Assembly: GCA_036499395.1 (NCBI GenBank)
Contig: DASYDW010000039.1
Span: forward strand, 1 to 42,583
DNA from: Pirellulales bacterium
GTDB taxonomy: Bacteria > Planctomycetota > Planctomycetia > Pirellulales > JACPPG01
Reading direction: 5' to 3'
Length of the DNA: 42,583 nt
This document shows, piece by piece, positions 37,601 to 42,583 of this stretch; positions within the stretch are counted from its first letter, which is position 1; the number at the start of each line of letters is the position of its first letter. The notes under the pieces are model-generated. The model made no database searches. It saw only the letters and a program-made list of their open reading frames with translations, and was not told the origin of the DNA. The position numbers were made by a program, and so were the translations under genes.

Positions 37601-39760
37601 TTCGACCTGGCCAGCGATCTGATGTTGCGCGCGTCGCTGGTTTGCTTAGACGACCAGGAACATATCCTGCTAATTGTGGTGCATCATATCGCCGCGGACG
37701 GCTGGTCGATCGACATCCTTCTTCGCGAATTAGCGGCGCTCTACGCGGCGCAACGGCAAGGACAGATCGAGCCGCTTGCGGAGTTACCCTTGCAGTATGC
37801 GGATTACGCCGCTTGGGATCATGAAAGCTCGCACCGCCGCAAACTGCAAGGACAGCTTGAATATTGGCGCGGTCGGCTGGCCGGATCACCGGATTTGACG
37901 TCATTTCCGATGGATGGGCCTCGACCGGACCGCCCCGCTTTTCGCGGCACGACACAGCACAGCGCGGCGCTTTCGTCGCACCTTGTCGAACGGCTTGAGA
38001 ACCTTGCCCACGCAGAACAGGTAACGTTGTTCATGGTTCTGCTGTCGGCTCTTTACGCCTTGTTGTACCAAGAGACCGGAGAACACGACCTCGTGCTCGG
38101 TACACCGGTCGCCGGACGCCGCCGTGTAGAACTCGAAGGGCTGATTGGCTTCTTCGTAAATATGCTGCCACTACGCGCGGATTTATCGGGCGAACCAACC
38201 TTTCGCCAACTGATCCACCGCGTGCGCGACGTTGCCTTGGCCGCTTATGCGCATCAAGAGGTTCCCTTCGGATTGATTGTCGAGGAAGTTCGCCCCGCGC
38301 GCAGCCTTTCATATATGCCCATTTTCCAGGTCGCCTTGGCAATGCAATATGCCCCGCGCGCCCCTTGGATCTCGCCCGAACTCCAGATCGACCCTTGTCC
38401 TGTTGAGACAGGCTCGGCGCGCTACGATCTGACATTATTCGTCCAAGGTCAATCGCGAGGTGGGTTGGAAATCGCCGCTGAATATAATTGCGACCTTTTT
38501 GCGGGCTCGACGATCGCGCGATTGGTTGAACACTGGAAGTTGCTGCTCGAAACCGCTGTGGCCGATCCCGGATGTTCCCTCTCGCAACTACCACAGCCGG
38601 GGCGGAAATACAGCGCGCAACCTGGCGATGCGACGTTGGACAACCCTGCTGACGATTCCTCCTTGGCGGCGCGGCACGGCGATTGCGAACAAAGACTCGT
38701 CAGCATCTGGACGCGATTGTTGGAATTGAAGAGCGTCGGTGTCGAAGATGATTTTTTCGATCTGGGCGGAACTTCGCTGCTGGCGATCCGCCTGTTCTCC
38801 GAGATCGAACACGCTTTCGGCAAGCGGCTGGATTATGCCGTCTTCTTCCAGCGCCCGACGATCGCCAGTCTTGCCAAGAACTTGCAGGACTTCCCGCAAG
38901 ATGGAACAACGCCGTTGGTCGTGCTGCAACCGGACGGAATCGGTTCGCCGCTATTCATTTGCTACTCCGTCGACGGCGAACTGATGTATTGGCAGGACCT
39001 GCTACGGAATTTAGGACGTGATCATCCCGTGTACGGCTTCCAGCCTCGGGAAGTCGAGGGAGTTCCCTGGCCCTATGAAAGCGTCGAGGAAGTTGCGGCG
39101 GATTGCGTTGCCCAACTGCAAGCGCACTATCCCGTGGGACCTTGCTGTCTGGCCGGTTTTTCCTTTGGCGGCAAAGTTGCTTACGAGATCGCGCAACAAT
39201 TACGGCGCGCAGGTCGTGACGTGGCGTTATTGGCCATTGTCGACACGCCGCCGGCCTGGGAAACGCCGCAATCGTTGCGGGGTGTGCTGCGCGCGGCGCC
39301 GGCCTGCCTGTGGAACTTCCCACGCTGGTTTCTGGGCATGATCAGGAACTGGCGTGAATTTCCGTTGCGCCGGAAAATACGGCAGCGCCTGCATCGCATG
39401 CGCGACTTTCTGATCGCCCGACTGGGTCTGAAGCGACGCGCGCCGCCGACCCCTACGCACGAAGACTTCTTCGAGTTGAGAGAATCGACCGATCGCGGCC
39501 GGCACCTGATCCCCAGGCTGTTCAGCGCCTTCCTGAAGTACCGGCCCGCGCCGTATGCGGGACGGCTCTCGCTATTTCGCGCACGCACCCGGCCGCTGAT
39601 TCACGTTCCGCGCCATGATCTGGGGTGGGGCGAATACGCCGCGGCGGTAAATGTCGAGGTAATTCCGGGCAGCCATTCGAGCCTTTTAAAGGAGCCGTAC
39701 GTGCGCTCCTTGGCCGCTGTTCTGCGGCGCAAGCTGGACGCGGTGACCATGCCGCGGTAG
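34637..39760 (+). CDS. Non-ribosomal peptide synthetase, half-C / A / PCP / C / PCP / TE
   Basis: A 1707-residue NRPS. Residues about 40-265 match only the C-terminal half of a condensation domain, with no HHxxxDG. The A domain follows: core YIMYTSGSEGSPKGV near 430, YGPTES near 569, GKIDRQ near 765. PCP1 has LGGHSL near 821. A full C domain follows with HHIAADG near 1015. PCP2 has LGGTSL near 1377. The thioesterase has GFSFGG near 1508, a candidate Asp near 1535 (IVDTPP) and His near 1678 (PGSHSS). There is no second A domain. Lining residues by alignment to GrsA read D-A-F-W-C-G-C-T-F-K, eight of ten equal to a known valine code (DAFWIGGTFK). The A domain may load both PCPs, giving a dipeptide, or a partner may act in trans. 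No phosphopantetheinyl transferase or MbtH-like protein is in the window. ATG 34637 has no clear ribosome site. Confidence 0.92.
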   Translation: MNKIEDNPVAANRDCDFRVRIGGAAGRPLIGADFAPLSRQAIRSTTYRSRFSESLRQQFITLGQDYQTNPGAVLFASFAALLCRLSPDADLLVGTLAPTTSTDLGSTDNEQDKSPLLHITTEDRQPFSELVLKVQKLLSASTEHAHECRSRVVEQPHSVDTCGAMPVPAAVFAWYGGQNDKQADISATHAPTTIAARIEHYALSISTRSNETCGIEITVDYDQNMFAEDSIARLIERWQTLLAGALANPALQVSQLSLLSPNELDCVVHGFNDTARPYPRDATVHELFERQVELSPDRIALVEGSRHITYRELNSRANQLAHRLRRLGIGRGMPVAMCVERSAAMIECVLGILKAGAAYVPLDPNYPPERLAFMLHDVNPVVLVTTSRLADLFPSHRAQVLNLDQAIQATDSCELANPSPRSSATDLAYIMYTSGSEGSPKGVEVVHRGVVRLVQNVDYIALGPDEVFLQLAPISFDASTFEIWGCLLNGGRLVLMPAHLPSLQEIGAVIAQHEITTLWLTAALFHQMVDYSVQELRGIRQLCTGGDVVSVSHAARVLKELPHTRLINCYGPTESTTFATSRVITGDDLQLASLPIGRPIANTRAYILDHSLQPLPVGVPGELYLAGDGLAAGYWKRPDLTAERFVQDSLGASGARIYRTGDRARWRADGTIEFLGRRDRQVKIRGFRVELGEIEIALTRHPAVSGVVVLVQTDTHGEKRLAAFVSLRAGEMATAADLRRFLAAKLPAYLVPSTWTFVDALPQSSVGKIDRQALSARLDQQAAAQPAYEAPRTHFERVVARIWAEVLGLPRVGIHDDFFALGGHSLKAAAVSARLYQSLGFDISLERLFALPTVFAFASWLETQSAATIGPTPEIPRARREERLPLSHAQQGLWVLDQVARLGGAYNIPLALRIRGPLDIAALESCLDTLLDRHEILRTIYRSGPQGVWQEILPSCPFNLERVDLSGASHKERSDCCQQLLNEQAARPFDLASDLMLRASLVCLDDQEHILLIVVHHIAADGWSIDILLRELAALYAAQRQGQIEPLAELPLQYADYAAWDHESSHRRKLQGQLEYWRGRLAGSPDLTSFPMDGPRPDRPAFRGTTQHSAALSSHLVERLENLAHAEQVTLFMVLLSALYALLYQETGEHDLVLGTPVAGRRRVELEGLIGFFVNMLPLRADLSGEPTFRQLIHRVRDVALAAYAHQEVPFGLIVEEVRPARSLSYMPIFQVALAMQYAPRAPWISPELQIDPCPVETGSARYDLTLFVQGQSRGGLEIAAEYNCDLFAGSTIARLVEHWKLLLETAVADPGCSLSQLPQPGRKYSAQPGDATLDNPADDSSLAARHGDCEQRLVSIWTRLLELKSVGVEDDFFDLGGTSLLAIRLFSEIEHAFGKRLDYAVFFQRPTIASLAKNLQDFPQDGTTPLVVLQPDGIGSPLFICYSVDGELMYWQDLLRNLGRDHPVYGFQPREVEGVPWPYESVEEVAADCVAQLQAHYPVGPCCLAGFSFGGKVAYEIAQQLRRAGRDVALLAIVDTPPAWETPQSLRGVLRAAPACLWNFPRWFLGMIRNWREFPLRRKIRQRLHRMRDFLIARLGLKRRAPPTPTHEDFFELRESTDRGRHLIPRLFSAFLKYRPAPYAGRLSLFRARTRPLIHVPRHDLGWGEYAAAVNVEVIPGSHSSLLKEPYVRSLAAVLRRKLDAVTMPR

Positions 39761-39868
39761 TCGGCTGATTCTACGTCCGATTAGCGGACCGGTGTCGGCC
39801 GAGCCAGCCGCGGCATTCTATCCCACAACCCATTGTTCGGTAGCGACTTGCTGCGATTCAAATCGTTG
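39584..39868 (+). repeat. Direct repeat copy 1 (3' end of the NRPS gene plus downstream DNA)
   Basis: About 285 bp from CGCACCCGG in the thioesterase-coding part to just past CATTGTTCGG is repeated at 40969-41253. The coding part is about 94% identical by eye. The noncoding part after the TAG is more diverged but still clearly aligned (GCGGACCGGTGTCG, AGCCGCGGCATT, AACCCATTGTTC, TAGCGACTTGC). This copy carries the intact NRPS stop. Confidence 0.85.
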
Positions 39869-40167
39869 TCCCTGGAAGAGAAGTTGTCGTGCCGAAAATC
39901 GCTACCCTGGTCGTCGACCGGTAGGGCAGACCTTCAAACGCGGCCTTTTATGCCGGCATTCCCTTCATCCCTGCGGCATTCCAAGGTTTGAGCCAGGGGA
40001 TGGTCACTTGCAACAAGCGCCGATTTTTAGCAGTCGTCTTTACCGGATGCCGATTTTTGGGAAATAAGGTTCGATCCGACGTCAGGATGCCCTGCCGGCG
40101 GGCGTAGTAAGGGCAGAGCAGATAGGCGTGTGTGACTGTAATCATCGATTCAGAAAGGCCACTTAAC
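39869..40167. other. Gap between repeat copy 1 and the first plus-strand PEP-CTERM gene
   Basis: No coding frame was recognised. GCCGATTTTT occurs twice (near 40018 and 40049), a possible short repeat. GAAAGG at 40153-40158 is the likely ribosome site for the GTG start at 40168. Confidence 0.35.
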
Positions 40168-40881
40168 GTGCGACAGACCTCATTCATATTCGGGCTGGTA
40201 GCCATTTTGATAGTGACGTCTAGAGTGCGGGACGTGCGGGCGGATCTCGCCATGGATGTGCCGGGGCCGGGCGCGGTATATACGCAAGCTGGAAACGACG
40301 GCATGCTGTTTACGCCCAATACAAACATCATAGTTACTGCGCTAGACTATTACCTCAGCCCCTATCCGCCGGAAAACGGCGGCGCGCTAGTATATCCCCA
40401 TGATGTCGCAATCTATGACGCGTCAGGAAGCCACACGGTTCCCCTAGTTCAGACCACGATCGGCCCCGGCGCCGGTGACGCCATCGTGGGTGGGCCTGCA
40501 GGGTACAGTTACTTTGTGTCACAATCTGTCACTGCAACCGAACTTTTAGCCGGTCATACGTATATGCTGGCAGGCTTTTCTGCTCCGAATGAAAATGAGA
40601 ACGGCGGCAATCCAGCAAATTCTGGTATCCCGGTGAGCTCCATCGTCACCTCGGGCATTACGTTGACGTCTAATGGGTCTGAGGGTCCATACTATTTCGA
40701 CTACAATGGGTCACTGGATTACCCAACAATCCAGATCTACCAAGGTGTAGACTACTCGCAGACAGCCTTTTTGGGGCCCAATTTTGAGTTTTCTGCTGCA
40801 GTCCCCGAGCCAACCAGTCTCGCGGGCTGGAGCCTGTTGGGTCTGTGCGTAGCGGGGTTCTGCCGCTGGCGGAAGAAATAG
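40168..40881 (+). CDS. PEP-CTERM sorting-domain protein
   Basis: A 237-residue exported protein when started at GTG 40168, which follows GAAAGG at a suitable distance and begins directly with a signal peptide (RQTSFIFGLVAILIVTS). The longer ATG start at 40132 would put 12 polar residues before it. The mature part looks like a beta-rich extracellular domain (FTPNTNIIVTALDYYL, HDVAIYDASGSHTV, LLAGHTYMLAGFS) of unknown family and lacks Cys. The C-terminal sorting signal is VPEPTSLAGWSLLGLCVAGF followed by CRWRKK. It is a probable exosortase substrate. The gene and its terminator lie exactly between the two copies of the NRPS-tail repeat. Confidence 0.9.
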   Translation: MRQTSFIFGLVAILIVTSRVRDVRADLAMDVPGPGAVYTQAGNDGMLFTPNTNIIVTALDYYLSPYPPENGGALVYPHDVAIYDASGSHTVPLVQTTIGPGAGDAIVGGPAGYSYFVSQSVTATELLAGHTYMLAGFSAPNENENGGNPANSGIPVSSIVTSGITLTSNGSEGPYYFDYNGSLDYPTIQIYQGVDYSQTAFLGPNFEFSAAVPEPTSLAGWSLLGLCVAGFCRWRKK

Positions 40882-40932
40882 CAGCATTCGTCCGTTTCGC
40901 GATGTTTGCCACTCAAAATATTGCGGTCTTTC

Positions 40933-40965
40933 AGCCGGTCTTACTCTAAGTGGCCGGCTCTTTTT
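40933..40965 (+). terminator. Intrinsic terminator after the PEP-CTERM gene
   Basis: AGCCGGTC (40933-40940) pairs with GGCCGGCT (40952-40959), an 8-bp stem with one G-U pair and an 11-nt loop, followed by CTTTTT. It lies 50 bp past the stop and ends immediately before repeat copy 2, so it marks the junction of the intervening segment. Confidence 0.8.
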
Positions 40966-40968
40966 CTG

Positions 40969-41140
40969 CGCACCCGGCTGCTGATTCACGTTCCGCGCCA
41001 TGATCTGGGGTGGGGCGAATACGCCGCGACGGTGGATGTCGAGGTAATTCTGGGCAGCCATTCGAGCCTTTTAAAGGAGCCAGACGTGCGCTCCTTGGCC
41101 GCTATTCTGCGGCGCAAGCTGGATGCGGTAACCATGCCTC
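40969..41140 (+). pseudogene. Orphan C-terminal fragment of the NRPS thioesterase
   Basis: Within repeat copy 2 the last 57 or so thioesterase residues are still readable in one frame, including IHVPRHDLGWGEYAATVDVE and the His-bearing LGSHSSLLKE. The fragment has no start, no nucleophile Ser and no stop at the native place, and the frame runs on to 41346. It is a duplication scrap, not a functional gene. Confidence 0.8.
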
Positions 41141-41253
41141 CGCGGTCAGTTGAAGCCGTGTCCGATTTGCGGACCGGTGTCGCCCGAACAGCCGCGGCAT
41201 TTTGTCGCAGAACCCATTGTTCAATAGCGACTTGCGCCGATTTAAATCATCCG
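40969..41253 (+). repeat. Direct repeat copy 2 of the NRPS 3' end
   Basis: Second copy of the 285-bp segment found at 39584-39868, offset by 1384-1385 bp. It begins right after the T-run of the terminator at 40965 and fades out after TAGCGACTTGC and the related AAATC stretch. The stop codon of copy 1 (CCGCGGTAG) is replaced by CCTCCGCGGTCA. The following 170 bp up to the last PEP-CTERM gene show no other gene. Confidence 0.85.
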
Positions 41254-41424
41254 CAACAACGGCCCACCTCGGGCTTCGGAGTGTCAAGTTGGCGTTGCTT
41301 GCTCAATCCACGATCCCCCAAAAATTTGTCAGGAACTCATCCTTAGCCGCGTATGGCCTACAGAAGACCATAACAGCCGCGAACTGCGTTAAGGCGGCCC
41401 TCAAGGAAATCAGGAGATTTACCA

Positions 41425-42333
41425 ATGAAGCTTGTCAAAACCTTCTGGACGTTGGGAGCCTTGCTCGTCACGCTTCTCGCTGCCGCGGAATCGCAGGCAA
41501 CCTTTACCGCCAATCTCGGCACATTTAACGGCGGTGACGGATCGATCAATATCAATTTCAATTCAGGTCAAGAAGCGGTCAACACCGGACAGGGTGGCCA
41601 GTTCCAGTGGACGGTTGATTCGGGACCTAATCCTGGGTATATCAACTACGGTTCGACCGGCAGTTTTACGAGCTTCTGCATCGAGATTCCGCAACCTGTC
41701 AGTCCTGGATCCACGCAGTACACGTATACTCAGGCATTCTTACCGAATGCTCCTAGCCCGATCAACAATCCCGACACTCCTATGGGATTAGCTGCGGCCA
41801 ACGAGATTGCCGCAATGTGGCAAGTCGAAATCACGGGCAACGGTGGCAGCAGCAGCCCCGTCTTCACAGATCCGATCGCCCGGGCCGCTTTCCAATTGGC
41901 GATCTGGAAACTTGAATACGATAAGCCTCTAAGCTCGGACGTGCCAGCCGGACTCCTAACCTTAAGCACCCCGGCAGCCAACAATGCCTTCTGGACGACT
42001 GCCGCCTCTTATGTCCGGGTAACGAATACTCTCAGCGCCGTTTCTAATCCAGCAAACAATATCATCGACTTGGCCGATAAGTATATGACCAGCGCCTTCG
42101 GCCAGCTTGCGAGTGCCGGCCCGGTAGCGAATCTGTTCGCGATCGTCGCGACTAACGGTGCGCCGACTTACGATTCCAATGGTCTGATCACAAATAGTTC
42201 AAATCAAGATCAGGTAGTTGCACTTCCTGGCGGAAACGGTCAGCTAACCACGCCAGAACCGGGCACATTCTTGATCTGGTCAATGCTCGGCTTAGTCGGA
42301 TTCGGCCTCCGTCGCCGATTTCGCGCCAAGTAA
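41425..42333 (+). CDS. PEP-CTERM protein with a possible Cys-Gln thioester domain
   Basis: A 302-residue exported protein. The signal peptide is KTFWTLGALLVTLLAAAESQA. The mature chain has a single cysteine, Cys85 in GSFTSFCIEI, and later FQLAIWKLEYD with Gln157. Single-Cys C-I-D/E followed by Q-x-A-I-W is the hallmark pair of TQXA-type thioester domains, in which Cys and Gln form an internal thioester that can bind amines covalently. Similar Cys/QLAIW pairs also occur in other PEP-CTERM families, where the bond has, to my knowledge, not been shown. The tail is TPEPGTFLIWSMLGLVGFGL followed by RRRFRAK, a standard exosortase signal. ATG 41425 follows AGGAG at 41412-41416. A strong terminator lies 50 bp downstream. 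Confidence 0.92.
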   Translation: MKLVKTFWTLGALLVTLLAAAESQATFTANLGTFNGGDGSININFNSGQEAVNTGQGGQFQWTVDSGPNPGYINYGSTGSFTSFCIEIPQPVSPGSTQYTYTQAFLPNAPSPINNPDTPMGLAAANEIAAMWQVEITGNGGSSSPVFTDPIARAAFQLAIWKLEYDKPLSSDVPAGLLTLSTPAANNAFWTTAASYVRVTNTLSAVSNPANNIIDLADKYMTSAFGQLASAGPVANLFAIVATNGAPTYDSNGLITNSSNQDQVVALPGGNGQLTTPEPGTFLIWSMLGLVGFGLRRRFRAK

Positions 42334-42382
42334 TCTCTGACCGTGGCCATGCATGCCACTAGCATGCTTCGAAACAGAACAT

Positions 42383-42424
42383 GACGCCCGTCGAGCCCCG
42401 TGGTTCGACGGGCGTCTTCGTTTT
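42383..42424 (+). terminator. Strong intrinsic terminator after the last PEP-CTERM gene
   Basis: GACGCCCGTCGA (42383-42394) and TCGACGGGCGTC (42405-42416) form a perfect 12-bp stem with a 10-nt loop, followed by TTCGTTTT. A small extra pair GCATGC / GCATGC lies just upstream near 42349-42366. Confidence 0.88.
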
Positions 42425-42432
42425 GTGCGGCG

Positions 42433-42453
42433 AGGCTTTTCCCCTAAAAGCCT
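42433..42453. terminator. Short hairpin at the 3' end of the transposase gene
   Basis: AGGCTTTT (42433-42440) and AAAAGCCT (42446-42453) form a perfect 8-bp stem with a 5-nt loop, overlapping the transposase stop. It could terminate the transposase transcript or be part of the inverted end of the insertion sequence. Confidence 0.4.
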
Positions 42454-42583
42454 ATCCGAGAACCTTGGCGGCTCTCAAGGCGACGATAGCGAATTGAAAA
42501 TGGAGCAGGCCCAGATAATTCGCGGCTTTCTTTTCCCAGCGGATCAACAAGCGCCGTGCGCGGTTGAGCCAGGAGTGCGTGCG
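42452..42583 (-). mobile_element. IS5-family transposase, C-terminal part, cut by the window edge
   Basis: The minus-strand frame entering at 42583 reads RTHSWLNRARRLLIRWEKKA, then NYLGLLHFQFAIVALRA, and ends with a TAG at 42452-42454. R-T-x-x-W-L-x-R-x-R-R-L-L followed by a Y-L-x-L-L-H helix is the typical C-terminal end of IS5-type DDE transposases. The DDE catalytic residues would be outside the window. Completeness and the element's ends cannot be judged here. Confidence 0.85.

Overview
The window looks like a planctomycete chromosome, probably Pirellulales-like (an inference). The grounds are a GC-moderate genome carrying an exosortase with a separate EpsI-type partner, several PEP-CTERM proteins, a very large TPR protein, and an ECF-type sigma factor placed directly in front of the exosortase. 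No rRNA, tRNA or CRISPR array was seen.

Layout. From about 0.1 to 32 kb every convincing gene is on the minus strand. Reading in the direction of transcription, it begins with a sigma factor (30973-31983). Then come the exosortase, a Wzc-like tyrosine kinase/co-polymerase, a 1453-residue TPR protein, EpsI, an undecaprenyl-phosphate sugar transferase, a DUF3473-type polysaccharide deacetylase and a GT2 glycosyltransferase (19503-20588). A decayed Lys/Ala/Ser-rich reading frame (18.7-19.4 kb) follows. After it come three GT4-type glycosyltransferases, a Wzy/WaaL-type polymerase, a CapK/PaaK-like adenylate-forming enzyme, a second GT2, a Wzx-type flippase overlapping a beta-helix protein, an EEP-family membrane phosphodiesterase, another GT4, an FkbM methyltransferase and a GT39-like membrane transferase. 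The distal 6 kb is a gene graveyard: an acyltransferase-3 pseudogene with one deleted base and one nonsense change, a fragment of a second acyltransferase, and a frameshifted PEP-CTERM pseudogene.

A 0.9 kb divergent region (31984-32904) separates this block from a plus-strand NusG/RfaH/LoaP-like antiterminator. To its right are a minus-strand PEP-CTERM protein, a 1707-residue NRPS on the plus strand (half-C, A, PCP, C, PCP, TE) and two plus-strand PEP-CTERM genes. The 3' end of the NRPS gene is duplicated 1.4 kb downstream, so a PEP-CTERM gene with its own terminator sits between the two copies. The last gene has a lone Cys and a QLAIW motif that suggest a thioester domain. The right edge holds the C-terminus of an IS5-type transposase.

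How it works together (inference): the left block is a complete Wzx/Wzy-type exopolysaccharide pathway with initiation, chain extension, flipping, polymerisation, length control and modification. It is merged with an exosortase system that would process and anchor PEP-CTERM proteins in the envelope. The sigma factor and NusG paralogue are the obvious candidate regulators of the long operon. The NRPS, which lacks its second adenylation domain, is the most unexpected resident.
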